Shown piece by piece: positions 25,797 through 34,493 of a DNA stretch of 64,000 nucleotides. How positions within the stretch are numbered: the stretch's first letter is position 1; each line of letters begins with the position of its first letter. A program made the translations under genes and the position numbers. The stretch is from Alphaproteobacteria bacterium. Lineage in GTDB: Bacteria; Pseudomonadota; Alphaproteobacteria; Micavibrionales; Micavibrionaceae. The notes beneath the pieces are model-generated. The model saw nothing but the letters and a program-made list of their open reading frames with translations. It was not told the DNA's origin and ran no database searches. The stretch covers positions 124,001 to 188,000 of the forward strand of contig JANQRF010000004.1 in assembly GCA_028289285.1 (NCBI GenBank), written 5' to 3'.

Positions 25797-26920
25797 TTAA
25801 ATATTGTAAAAATTGTGTGCTGCCTGACAGCCGCCCCAATTTAGAAATTGGCGCTGATGGTATTTGTAATGCGTGTCATTCCTGGTCTGACAAAAAAGAA
25901 ATAATTGACTGGGAGGCACGGCTTAAAGATTTCGAGAAGCTTGTTGAACATACAAAATCAAAAGCGGTGTCCTGGGATTGCGTGATCCCGGTATCTGGTG
26001 GTAAGGACAGCACCTGGCAGGTGATCAAAGCATTAGAGTTTGGGTTAAAGCCGCTTTGCGTCACCTGGCGCACACCGGCACGCAGCGCGCTTGGCCAGCG
26101 CAATCTGGATAATCTGATTGGCCTTGGCGTGGATCATATTGATGTGACGATTAATCCGGATGTTGAAAAACGTTTTACGATTGAAACATTCAAGAAAGCC
26201 GGAAGTCTTGCTATTCCCATGCATATGGCGATTTTCGCGATTCCGCTTCAAATGGCGATTAAATTTAAAATTCCGCTTGTGCTTTGGGGCGAAAATTCAG
26301 CTATGGAGTATGGCGGTAAGGGTGAAAATACGCTCGGCTTTAAAATGACGCGGGACTGGCTGAAAACGTACGGCGTGACGCAAGGGACGCTGGCACAGGA
26401 CTGGGTATCAGATGATTTAAGTGAAAAAGACTTATCGGCTTATTACTGGCCGGACGATCATGAGCTGGAGGAGGCTGGTGTCACGGCCGCGTTTTTAGGA
26501 TGGTATCTGCCGTGGGACCCGGAAGAGACATTTCGTGCCGCGAAAGAGCATGGGTTTGAAGCGCTTTCAGATAAACCGCTTACCGGTTATTACACATATG
26601 CAGATGTTGATGATGAATTTATTATTACGCTGCATCACTGGATGAAATGGTATAAGTTCGGCTTCACGCGGCTGTGGGATAACTTGTCTCTTGAGATCCG
26701 AAGCGGACGTATGAGCCGTGCGCAGGCGATTGAAATCATCAAAGAAAAAGGGGACGAGTATCCGAAAGAAGAAATTGATAAATTTTGTGTATGGGCCGGC
26801 ATGAGTGAAAAGGAATTTTTAGAAATTGCGCAGACATTCAGGAATAAGGACATATGGTCAGAAAAATCAGGCAGTTGGGTAATTGATAGTTTTTTAATAG
26901 ATGAGTGGAACTGGTCATGA
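25793..26920 (+). CDS. N-acetyl sugar amidotransferase (PseA/WbpG-like)
   Basis: A 375-residue enzyme with an N-terminal zinc site (Cys5, Cys8, Cys25, Cys28) and a PP-loop ATP-binding motif SGGKDST (68-74). LVLWGENSAMEYGGKGEN and YPKEEIDKF match the PseA/WbpG/TIGR03573 family, which converts an N-acetyl into an acetamidino group on pseudaminic-type or ManNAc(3NAc)A sugars. WbpG-type enzymes usually work with HisH/HisF-like ammonia partners; none is present, and the adjoining AsnB glutaminase domain is a plausible ammonia source (inference). Confidence 0.9.
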   Translation: MIKYCKNCVLPDSRPNLEIGADGICNACHSWSDKKEIIDWEARLKDFEKLVEHTKSKAVSWDCVIPVSGGKDSTWQVIKALEFGLKPLCVTWRTPARSALGQRNLDNLIGLGVDHIDVTINPDVEKRFTIETFKKAGSLAIPMHMAIFAIPLQMAIKFKIPLVLWGENSAMEYGGKGENTLGFKMTRDWLKTYGVTQGTLAQDWVSDDLSEKDLSAYYWPDDHELEEAGVTAAFLGWYLPWDPEETFRAAKEHGFEALSDKPLTGYYTYADVDDEFIITLHHWMKWYKFGFTRLWDNLSLEIRSGRMSRAQAIEIIKEKGDEYPKEEIDKFCVWAGMSEKEFLEIAQTFRNKDIWSEKSGSWVIDSFLIDEWNWS

Positions 26921-28110
26921 AGCTGAATATTAAAGAGACTCCACGCAGCTTTAAAGTTGGGATGGATGGATCCATTACGCTGCATGATATGGGCTCGATT
27001 GATCTTGCACCCGATGAACAGGTGACATTCGTCAATGAAAACGGTCAGGAATATGATGTTTGCCGCAAGGCGTGGGGGTATTACGCTACACCATCCATTA
27101 ATGACCGGCTGCGGCGGTTTGGCTATAAGACGGCGCTTGTGAAGAATGCCAAAGGCCAGGGTTTTATTATGCTGGTGGAAGACGGCAAAGAAGAGCTGTT
27201 TTTTGAATATCTCAAAGAAGAAGATAACATTCTTGTCTCCTGGCTGGATGAAGAGTTTGAACTTGGCCGCAGTGAGATAGAGGTTGCCAAAGGGAAGGTT
27301 TGTCCGGTTTGTAAATCAAGCGCCGTAGAAGAAGTTGCCGTCTTTGATAAAAAGCCGGATGATGAGAATGATTTTGCAATTGATCCTTATCACCGCAGTT
27401 TAAAGTGCTGTCAGTCCTGCGGGCATCTTTTTAATATTCATGACTATGATGTTGAAAGTTTTTACAGCGGACATTACGCGCAATCTGTTTATAGCGATGA
27501 GATGCAGGCAAAATTTGAGAAGATCATCAATTTGCCTGAAGACAAATCTGATAATAAAGCACGGGTACAGCGTGTGCAGGCGCTTCTTACAGATAGTGGT
27601 ATCCAAAGAGACAATGAAGAGACTAAGGTTCTGGATATCGGGTCCGGACTATGTGTTTTCCTCCATGAGCTTAGCCGGCAAACGAGCTGGCAGTGCACGG
27701 CACTGGATCCGGATAAAAACCAGGCGGCGCATGCGCGTGACGTTTGCAAGGTAGAAGCTGTCACAACGGATGTCATGGAATATGCGCCGCAGAAACGATA
27801 TGATTTTGTAAGTCTTAATAAGGTGCTGGAGCATTTTGAATACCCGGAGAAGCTTCTTGAGAAAATGCGTTCTTTCCTGCCAAAAGATGAGCCCGGATAT
27901 GTATATATTGAAGTGCCGGACGGGGAATATGCTGCGCGCGAGTCATATGAACGGGAAGAATTTTTCATTGAGCATTTTCATGCTTTCAGCTTCAAATCGC
28001 TGTTTATGATTATGATGAAATCCGGCTATGAACCGCTTCAGCTTTCGCGTATAAGAGAGCCAAGCGGAAAATATACGCTCTATTGTTTTGCCGCGGCTAA
28101 AGGACTTTAA
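26917..28110 (+). CDS. Two-domain protein: unknown N-terminal domain plus zinc-ribbon SAM methyltransferase
   Basis: A 397-residue protein; start at 26917 overlaps the upstream TGA as ATGA. Residues 1-115 form an unrecognised beta-rich domain (DEQVTFVNENG, KGQGFIMLVEDG). Next are CPVC and CQSCGHLF cysteine pairs, a zinc ribbon, then a SAM methyltransferase with VLDIGSGLCVFLHEL, NKVLEHFEYPEKLLEKM and YIEVPDGEYAA. Coupling to the amidotransferase suggests the N-terminal domain and the methyltransferase act on the same modified sugar acid. I do not recognise the N-terminal domain. Confidence 0.78.
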   Translation: MKLNIKETPRSFKVGMDGSITLHDMGSIDLAPDEQVTFVNENGQEYDVCRKAWGYYATPSINDRLRRFGYKTALVKNAKGQGFIMLVEDGKEELFFEYLKEEDNILVSWLDEEFELGRSEIEVAKGKVCPVCKSSAVEEVAVFDKKPDDENDFAIDPYHRSLKCCQSCGHLFNIHDYDVESFYSGHYAQSVYSDEMQAKFEKIINLPEDKSDNKARVQRVQALLTDSGIQRDNEETKVLDIGSGLCVFLHELSRQTSWQCTALDPDKNQAAHARDVCKVEAVTTDVMEYAPQKRYDFVSLNKVLEHFEYPEKLLEKMRSFLPKDEPGYVYIEVPDGEYAARESYEREEFFIEHFHAFSFKSLFMIMMKSGYEPLQLSRIREPSGKYTLYCFAAAKGL

Positions 28111-28113
28111 AAA

Positions 28114-28809
28114 ATGGCGCATCAGAATAAGCAGATAGACACATATATAAATCAGCAAAGTGCATTGAAATATCATCAGCAGCGTACGCTTGAAAAGGTA
28201 CAGCAATTTGATTTGCCTCAAGGGCCGATCCTGGAAATAGGCTGCGCAAGTGGGCTGATGACGGGCGCTCTGGCAGATGCTTTTCCGGACCGACAAATTG
28301 AAGGCATCGATATTTCAGCAGAATTGATTGATATCGCACAGAAAAATAATGCTGATAAAGATAATGCACGCTTTATGCAGGCTGATCTTCTGGAGTTTGA
28401 GCCAGATAAAAAATATGCCTGCGTTGTTGCAGAAGGTGTTCATTCGATTTTTGAAGATCCAATTGAGATGATTTTAAAATGGCTATCCTTTGTAGATGAA
28501 AACGGCGCCTTAATGGTTTTTGGCCTCTTTTCCCCCGGACAAATGGATTTCAAGTTTCATTACCGCAGTTTGTATAATGATTATGGATGGGAAAGCGGAT
28601 TTAACGGAATGTCGGTTGAAACCGTCTCAAAGGCCCTTGAAAAAGAAAATGTTAATTTTCGTTTTTATCCGTTTGAGATCGATTTTACCTTGGATAAAAC
28701 ACAAGATCCTATTAAAACCTATACGCAAGAAATTGACGGGCAAACCAGAGTTGTGCTGGCAGACGTTATGATTGTGAATATGTATCATTTGGTCATTGAG
28801 AGGAAATAA
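28114..28809 (+). CDS. Class I SAM-dependent methyltransferase
   Basis: A 231-residue cytoplasmic protein with the SAM motif ILEIGCASGLMTGAL (about residues 40-54), acidic IEGIDIS, FMQADLLEFEPDKK and VVAEGVHSIFEDP, as in methyltransferase domain 11/25 proteins. It is separated from its upstream neighbour by three bases. The substrate is unknown; with three other methyltransferases in this block a multiply methylated glycan is likely. Confidence 0.82.
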   Translation: MAHQNKQIDTYINQQSALKYHQQRTLEKVQQFDLPQGPILEIGCASGLMTGALADAFPDRQIEGIDISAELIDIAQKNNADKDNARFMQADLLEFEPDKKYACVVAEGVHSIFEDPIEMILKWLSFVDENGALMVFGLFSPGQMDFKFHYRSLYNDYGWESGFNGMSVETVSKALEKENVNFRFYPFEIDFTLDKTQDPIKTYTQEIDGQTRVVLADVMIVNMYHLVIERK

Positions 28810-28810
28810 A

Positions 28811-29875
28811 ATGACAGCCTTAGCAGCAAATAAAGAAGACCTTCACGAAGATGTCTATGGCGAGAGCTTTGCGCTCTATAGCAAGCAGGATATGCTTGAG
28901 TTTATCGCACCGCTTGAAATTCGCTATGAGCGTAACAAGATTGATGCAAAAGCAGCTTTCGCCGGGAAGAAGTGCCTGGATGCAGGATGCGGAAACGGCC
29001 GGGGAAGTATTTTCATGTCTTCAAACGGCGCGACCAGCGTCGATTGCATTGATATCAGCCCGATGAATATTGAGAGCACGGAAAAGAATGCGAAGCTTTT
29101 TGGCTTTGAAGACCGGATCAGTTGTCACAATGCGAGCCTGGAAGAGATTCCGTTTGACGATGAAACATTTGATTTTGTCTGGTGTAACGGCGTGATTATG
29201 CACACGCATAACCCGGATAAATGTTTAAGCGAACTCTCCCGTGTTTTGAAAAAAGGCGGGCAGGCCTGGATTTATGTGTATGGTTCCGGCGGTGTGTACT
29301 GGCAAAGCGTCTATCGCGCGCGCGCAATTTTGGAGCCTTACAGCGAAAAAGACTGCGTCGATGTTTTAAAACATCTTCTGACGCCGAACGGGTTCTTAGC
29401 CGAATATATTGATGACTGGAAAGCGCCTTACCTGCGCAGCTATATCAAGGCTGATTTCAATACACGTCTTGCCGCACTTGGCTTTGAAACCCCCGCTCCG
29501 CTTGCGCTTGGCACGGATTATGATACCTCTCACCGTATTTCAAGCTATGCAGGCGATGTTGATTATCTGGGCGAGGGGGATCTCAGATATTTCATTACAA
29601 AGGCCGGTGATCCGAATTACGGCGAAAGCGGAATCAGCGATAGCATTTATGGGTCCGATTATACCTATCCGGATTTGTATAAGACACCACTCGATGAAAA
29701 ATTCGATCAGTTAGAAAATGCGCTGAAAGATCAAAGCCTGATTGTCAAAATTTCTGCGTTGGCGCACATCCAACGTTATTTGCGGGATCAGATTTTTGCA
29801 AAAGCGCAGCCATTTGATTTCAATGCGTATTTAAACGTCTTTGAGGATGTTCAGGATATTTTAAAACGGGCTTAA
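28811..29875 (+). CDS. Class I SAM-dependent methyltransferase
   Basis: A 354-residue protein, larger than its neighbours. The SAM motif CLDAGCGNGRGSIFM is followed by CIDISPMNIES, ISCHNASLEEIPFDDETFDFV and VMHTHNPDKCLSELSRVLKKGG, strong matches to methyltransferase domain 11. A C-terminal extension of about 150 residues has no recognised domain. The ATG at 28811 follows GAGGAAATAA; a TTG at 28796 is in frame but less suitable. It ends directly before the TTG-started next gene. Confidence 0.82.
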   Translation: MTALAANKEDLHEDVYGESFALYSKQDMLEFIAPLEIRYERNKIDAKAAFAGKKCLDAGCGNGRGSIFMSSNGATSVDCIDISPMNIESTEKNAKLFGFEDRISCHNASLEEIPFDDETFDFVWCNGVIMHTHNPDKCLSELSRVLKKGGQAWIYVYGSGGVYWQSVYRARAILEPYSEKDCVDVLKHLLTPNGFLAEYIDDWKAPYLRSYIKADFNTRLAALGFETPAPLALGTDYDTSHRISSYAGDVDYLGEGDLRYFITKAGDPNYGESGISDSIYGSDYTYPDLYKTPLDEKFDQLENALKDQSLIVKISALAHIQRYLRDQIFAKAQPFDFNAYLNVFEDVQDILKRA

Positions 29876-30286
29876 TTGACTATTTCAGAACGCACAGCAG
29901 GACTTATTCTCGACGGGATAGGCATCTATCCGGGAGATACGCTGGGCGGGCTTGAAAATTGTCCAGACAGTTTTCAAAAAGCCTGTGAAAGGCGCGGTAT
30001 TATTGGCGCTTCAGCCGATACGGCAAAGCGCTCTATTCGTGTTTTGGAAGAAAGCCCGTCATGGATAGAATCCATTCGGCTTTATCTTTCACCGGAAAAG
30101 CAGGTTTATAAAATCGGTCTTGATGAAAGCGGATCGGTAAAGACTTTTTCATCTTACGGGCCTGTTCAAACATTTATTCATACATATCAGGACTCTGCTG
30201 CGCTTTTTCCAATCGCAGTTTTGGCGGCGCTTAAAAATGCACTTAAGCCCTATCCTTTTTATTCCATGATCGTGGTGACGTCATGA
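29876..30286 (+). CDS. Unrecognised protein, 136 residues
   Basis: Not recognised. The reading starts with TTG immediately after the upstream TAA, continues without stop for 136 codons and ends with an ATGA overlap onto the kinase gene, which supports its being real despite the rare start and weak ribosome site. It begins GLILDGIGIYPGD and contains alternating hydrophobic and acidic stretches (ESIRLYLSPEKQVYKIGLDE); no membrane helix or signal peptide is evident. It could be a small partner or an N-terminal domain separated from the kinase by gene fission. Confidence 0.6.
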   Translation: MTISERTAGLILDGIGIYPGDTLGGLENCPDSFQKACERRGIIGASADTAKRSIRVLEESPSWIESIRLYLSPEKQVYKIGLDESGSVKTFSSYGPVQTFIHTYQDSAALFPIAVLAALKNALKPYPFYSMIVVTS

Positions 30287-31038
30287 TCCGGCTTTTGCGC
30301 AGTTCAAGTCATGGGAATGCAATTAGTGTCTTTGAAGATTCTGGTAGAGGTCTGATTTCTAAATGCAGTGAAAGCCCGTCAGGTATTGAACGTCTTCAAA
30401 AAGAAAAGGCAGGTTGGGACTGGTATAGAAAAGATGTTTTGGCCTATGAGTATTTTTCAAACACATATGCACGGTTAGATCTAAATAAAATCGCAGGCCA
30501 GAAAATTTTATATACAAAACCGTTTTTAAAAACGGCGCCTGTCCTCGAGCGCTGTTTGGCGCATTATATTGAGCGCTGGCCGAAAGAACAGAATGTACCG
30601 GTGCATGGTGATCTGACGCTCGATAATGTGATTATAGATGATGAAGATGCTCACTTCATTGACTGGGAGCATTTTTCGATGGAGTTGCACCCGTGGGGCT
30701 TTGATGCGCTGTATCTGTTGCTCTCTGCGCTTTTGCTGCCATTAAAAAAAGACCAGTTGCCAAGTAAAGAAGACTATACAAAATTTATGGAGCTTTTATT
30801 TACGCTCTTTGATCATGGTCTGTCAGCAGAGCTTGCAGAATATCCTTTGAGTAAATACAGAGAGATTTTTCAGACACGTTCGTGCTGGGCGGATATTATA
30901 AAATGCAGTCCAAACAAGCTTTTCCCGACGCAATATGATGAGCTGTATGTTGATATTGTGGATGACCAGATCACGCGCCGCATTCGTCATAAGCGCTATG
31001 ATGAGTATAAAAAGACCGTTCAAAAGAAAGCGGCGTGA
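30283..31038 (+). CDS. Aminoglycoside-phosphotransferase-like (choline-kinase fold) protein
   Basis: A 251-residue kinase-like protein. The catalytic Brenner loop VHGDLTLDNVI (about residues 107-117) and the Mg-binding FIDWEHFS (about 126-133) are those of the APH/choline-kinase superfamily. The N-terminal lobe is short and its ATP-binding Lys is not obvious. In glycan loci such proteins may phosphorylate a sugar or an aminoalcohol; antibiotic resistance is improbable in this setting. It overlaps both neighbours (ATGA before, TGATG after). Confidence 0.75.
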   Translation: MIRLLRSSSHGNAISVFEDSGRGLISKCSESPSGIERLQKEKAGWDWYRKDVLAYEYFSNTYARLDLNKIAGQKILYTKPFLKTAPVLERCLAHYIERWPKEQNVPVHGDLTLDNVIIDDEDAHFIDWEHFSMELHPWGFDALYLLLSALLLPLKKDQLPSKEDYTKFMELLFTLFDHGLSAELAEYPLSKYREIFQTRSCWADIIKCSPNKLFPTQYDELYVDIVDDQITRRIRHKRYDEYKKTVQKKAA

Positions 31039-31883
31039 TGCTTTATAAAATTTTATACTGGATCAATAAGTTTCTTTTGTCTTTTGGATTTGAAATTCGA
31101 AAGACGAGCGCCTTTCCACATTATTATATGCAGTCTTTTAAGACGCCAGATTATACGAATGATAACGGCGTTTATACTATTTCTATTGAAAATATGATCT
31201 CGCCGCATTTCTTTTCTTACGGACAGGAGAGCTGGCATTATTATACGGCGTGTCTCAAAGAATATCTGGGTAATCCTGGTATCTCTTATGATCGATCTGT
31301 TTTAAAAAAATATTATGATGCGTTTCAGCCAAAGAGCGTGGCCGATATTTTATTTTTTGATGATGTGGATTCTGCGCCGGATATTCTTAAAAAAATTCCG
31401 GCGCTTTTGATACGGGATTTTTGGCGTTTAGATGGATCTTTAGAAGAACTGAAACGCAGCCTGATTGACGAAGAAACGCAGCTCTACGGCCCGATTTCCG
31501 GGATGTATGGTGAGGAACAATTTATTCGCTGTGTGAATGCGCACCGGCTGATCAATAAGCATGGCTATATCCCGGAGCGCTTTGAAGACGGGTATATTGG
31601 CGGATATTTTTTCAAAAAAGGACAGGATTATAAATTCCTGGCAATGGCCGGAAAGCATCGCCTGGCAGCGTTAAGCGTACTCGGATTTCAGGATATCAAA
31701 GTGACCTGCCCCTATAACCTCAAGATACTTGATGCCGATAAGTTGGAGAGCTGGCCGATTATCCGCAGCGGGCTTTTTACAGAGCAGGAAATGGGGCTAA
31801 TCATTGATAAATGTTTTGGTCAGTCTGGTCAGAATTTTGCGCAGTATTATCATTTAAATATTTCGGATGCAGGCCATGCTTAA
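31038..31883 (+). CDS. Unrecognised protein with ParB-like motif, 281 residues
   Basis: Function unknown. Residues about 200-225 read DYKFLAMAGKHRLAALSVLGF, a pattern reminiscent of the ParB/Srx fold (GxHRxxA), which also occurs in non-partitioning proteins of polysaccharide loci. The first 25 residues include a mildly hydrophobic stretch (ILYWINKFLLSFGFEI). The ATG at 31038 shares a base with the upstream TGA; a GTG three bases earlier is possible. It overlaps the downstream methyltransferase by up to 17 bases. Confidence 0.6.
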   Translation: MLYKILYWINKFLLSFGFEIRKTSAFPHYYMQSFKTPDYTNDNGVYTISIENMISPHFFSYGQESWHYYTACLKEYLGNPGISYDRSVLKKYYDAFQPKSVADILFFDDVDSAPDILKKIPALLIRDFWRLDGSLEELKRSLIDEETQLYGPISGMYGEEQFIRCVNAHRLINKHGYIPERFEDGYIGGYFFKKGQDYKFLAMAGKHRLAALSVLGFQDIKVTCPYNLKILDADKLESWPIIRSGLFTEQEMGLIIDKCFGQSGQNFAQYYHLNISDAGHA

Positions 31884-32640
31884 AATTCCATTTTATCAAC
31901 TAACTTGGAACGGTGTTGATTTAAAAGCGCTCGCGCAAGACATTAATCACCCGACCAATCAGGTGCCGACACCCGCTTTTTATGATGCGTATTACGCAAA
32001 AGTGAATGCAAGCCCGGATTTGATCGGGCAGGACTGGAAAGAGCGCAAACAAAAAAACCAAAGTCACTGGCTCAAAACACAGCTTGATGCATACGCAGGA
32101 AAATCTGCAAAGTCGATTTCTATCGGCGCCGGCTTTGGTTTAATCGAATTGCCTTTGATTGAAGACGGGTATCAGATTGAGCTGTATGATTTCCAATCGA
32201 GCTCTTTTGATCATTTATGCATGCAGGACAAAACAACATGTCATTCCGGTTCCTGGGATGATCTGCCAGATAGTACCTATGATATTTGTTTTACCATGGC
32301 CACGACCTATGCTTTTGACGAGCCGACCTTTAAAGACTTTGCAGCGATGGCGCAGCGCATTTTAAAACCCGGCGGAGTTTGCATGATTATGGATACTTCG
32401 ATCGGCTGGCAGGAGATTTACGGGCAGTTGCGCAATTTTAAAAATTATGAAAAGAATTACATGTTATGGGGCTATAAGCGCAGTTTGGCCCGCTGGGCCT
32501 CGTCTTTTAAGAGGTTTGAGGTTTTAGAGCAACGCTATTACGCGCGCGGCATGAATGAAATTAACGTTAGAACATTTCTGGGCGTTCCCTATAATACGGT
32601 GCCTCACAGGCAATACATGGCGCTGAAGAAAAAAGGATAG
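31867..32640 (+). CDS. Class I SAM-dependent methyltransferase
   Basis: A 257-residue protein. The SAM-binding motif appears as SISIGAGFGLIELPL (about residues 79-93), with YDICFTMATTYAFDEP and LKPGGVCMIMDTS further on. It resembles methyltransferase domain proteins of O-antigen loci but the loop is divergent. Starts at 31867 or 31876 are both possible; AGG lies close before the second ATG. It ends three bases before rfbF, linking this block to the CDP-sugar genes. Confidence 0.75.
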   Translation: MQAMLKIPFYQLTWNGVDLKALAQDINHPTNQVPTPAFYDAYYAKVNASPDLIGQDWKERKQKNQSHWLKTQLDAYAGKSAKSISIGAGFGLIELPLIEDGYQIELYDFQSSSFDHLCMQDKTTCHSGSWDDLPDSTYDICFTMATTYAFDEPTFKDFAAMAQRILKPGGVCMIMDTSIGWQEIYGQLRNFKNYEKNYMLWGYKRSLARWASSFKRFEVLEQRYYARGMNEINVRTFLGVPYNTVPHRQYMALKKKG

Positions 32641-32643
32641 GCA

Positions 32644-33426
32644 ATGAAAACGGTTATTTTGGCAGGCGGATATGGCACGCGGATTCGGGATGTCTCTGAA
32701 AGCATCCCAAAGCCGATGATTCCTGTCGGTCACCGTCCGATCCTGTGGCACATAATGAAGGGTTATGCGCATCATGATTTAAAGGATTTTATTATTTGTC
32801 TTGGCTACAAAAGCGAAGAGATTAAAAATTATTTCCTGAATTATAAAATGTATCAAAGCGATCTCACGCTGGATATGAGTAGTGGACAGGTTAAGTATCA
32901 TAATGAAGAGTCTCTGGATGACTGGAAAGTGACATTTGTACAAACGGGCCTTGATTCTGGTACCGGCACACGCCTGCAACGGATTCAAAAGTATATTGAG
33001 GGGGAAGAGTATTTTTGCCTGACTTATGGGGACGGCGTTGGCGATATTGATATTAAAAAGCTGATCGACTTTCACAAATCCCACGGAAAGATTGTCACAG
33101 TAACGGGCGTGCATCCACCTGGGCGGTTTGGTGATCTGGATATAGATGGGAACCAGGTTGTCGGGTTTAATGAAAAGCCCCAAACCCATGAAGGGCATAT
33201 TTCAGCCGGCTATTTTGTGTGCAGTAAAAAGTTTTTTGACTATTTGCCGGAAGGTGATCCCTCTTTGATGTTTGAGAATGACCCCTTTAAAGAACTGGCC
33301 AGCGACGGTCAGATGATGGTCTATAAGCATGACGGTTTCTGGATGCCGATGGATACATCCCGCGATTACAATTATCTCAATACATTGTGGAAACAGGGTA
33401 GTGCGCCCTGGAAGGTTTGGTCATGA
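32644..33426 (+). CDS. rfbF: Glucose-1-phosphate cytidylyltransferase
   Basis: A 260-residue nucleotidyltransferase. The N terminus VILAGGYGTRIRDVSESIPKP is the nucleotide-binding signature; PMIPVGHRPILWHIMKGYAHH, YGDGVGDID and HPPGRFGDL are specific to RfbF. It makes CDP-glucose from glucose-1-phosphate and CTP, the first step of CDP-deoxyhexose synthesis. ATGA overlap with the 4,6-dehydratase shows coupling. Confidence 0.94.
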   Translation: MKTVILAGGYGTRIRDVSESIPKPMIPVGHRPILWHIMKGYAHHDLKDFIICLGYKSEEIKNYFLNYKMYQSDLTLDMSSGQVKYHNEESLDDWKVTFVQTGLDSGTGTRLQRIQKYIEGEEYFCLTYGDGVGDIDIKKLIDFHKSHGKIVTVTGVHPPGRFGDLDIDGNQVVGFNEKPQTHEGHISAGYFVCSKKFFDYLPEGDPSLMFENDPFKELASDGQMMVYKHDGFWMPMDTSRDYNYLNTLWKQGSAPWKVWS

Positions 33427-34493
33427 GCGCGGTCTTTGACCTGTTTCAAGGCAAGTCGGTTTTCATCACAGGGCATACAGGGTTTAAAGGCTCCTGGCTT
33501 GCTTTCTGGATGAAACAGCTCGGCGCCAATGTAACAGGATATGCACTTGCGCCCGATCATGAAAATGCGCTCTTTGATGCGCTTCAGCTGGAAGGCGACA
33601 TTAATCATATCGTTGCCGATATTCGCGATGCGCAGCGCCTGGAAGAAGAAATGCAAAAAGCGAAGCCGGATTTTGTCTTTCATTTGGCGGCGCAGGCGCT
33701 TATTCGAAAATCTTATGCAGAACCTCTTTTGACGTTTGATACAAATGTGATGGGCTCGGCCAATCTTTTAAATGCGATCCGCACCTGTCCGTCTGCGCGC
33801 GCGCTTGTCTATATCACGTCCGATAAATGTTATTTTAATAAAGAGCTCAACCGCGGCTATCATGAAGATGATTTATTGGGGGGTTCTGATCCGTATAGCG
33901 GGTCAAAGGCGTGCGCAGAACTTGTCTTTCAAAGTTATTATTTGTCTTATTTTAAAGACCGTGAAAATTTTGGATGTGCCTCCACGCGGGCCGGCAATGT
34001 GATTGGCGGTGGAGACCGCTCTCACGACCGGATTGTACCCGATATTATCCGCGCGGCTGAAAGAGGAGAAGCTGTCACATTGCGTCATCCTGATGCCACG
34101 CGCCCCTGGCAGCATGTACTTGATCCGCTCTACGGGTATATGGTTTTGGCGGCGCGTTTATATGACGGCCCTGATGAGATAAACGGGCAGGGCTGGAATT
34201 TTGGGCCACCTGATAGTTCTATGCGTACGGTTTTAGATTTGACGCAGGGCCTGACAAAAATGTGGGAGAGCGTAGAGATTAATATCGACCGGCCTGAAGA
34301 TGCACCGCATGAAGCAACGCTGCTGCATTTATCGATTGAAAAAGCAAAAGGCGCGCTTGGCTGGAGTCCCCATTACGAGTTTGATCAGGCTGTTGAAAAG
34401 ACAGGCGCGTGGTATAAAGCTGTTATGGATGGAAAAGCACCAAAAGATATGACGGCCGCGCAGATCCAAGACTATATGGACGGTGTCTCATGA
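33423..34493 (+). CDS. rfbG: CDP-glucose 4,6-dehydratase
   Basis: A 356-residue extended SDR. FITGHTGFKGSWLAFWM (from about residue 14) is the distinctive RfbG NAD-binding segment; YITSDKCYFN holds the catalytic Thr-Asp/Lys region and GSDPYSGSKACAE the Tyr-x3-Lys pair. It converts CDP-glucose to CDP-4-keto-6-deoxyglucose. The start at 33423 overlaps the rfbF stop as ATGA. The following aminotransferase overlaps its end by four bases. Confidence 0.94.
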   Translation: MSAVFDLFQGKSVFITGHTGFKGSWLAFWMKQLGANVTGYALAPDHENALFDALQLEGDINHIVADIRDAQRLEEEMQKAKPDFVFHLAAQALIRKSYAEPLLTFDTNVMGSANLLNAIRTCPSARALVYITSDKCYFNKELNRGYHEDDLLGGSDPYSGSKACAELVFQSYYLSYFKDRENFGCASTRAGNVIGGGDRSHDRIVPDIIRAAERGEAVTLRHPDATRPWQHVLDPLYGYMVLAARLYDGPDEINGQGWNFGPPDSSMRTVLDLTQGLTKMWESVEINIDRPEDAPHEATLLHLSIEKAKGALGWSPHYEFDQAVEKTGAWYKAVMDGKAPKDMTAAQIQDYMDGVS

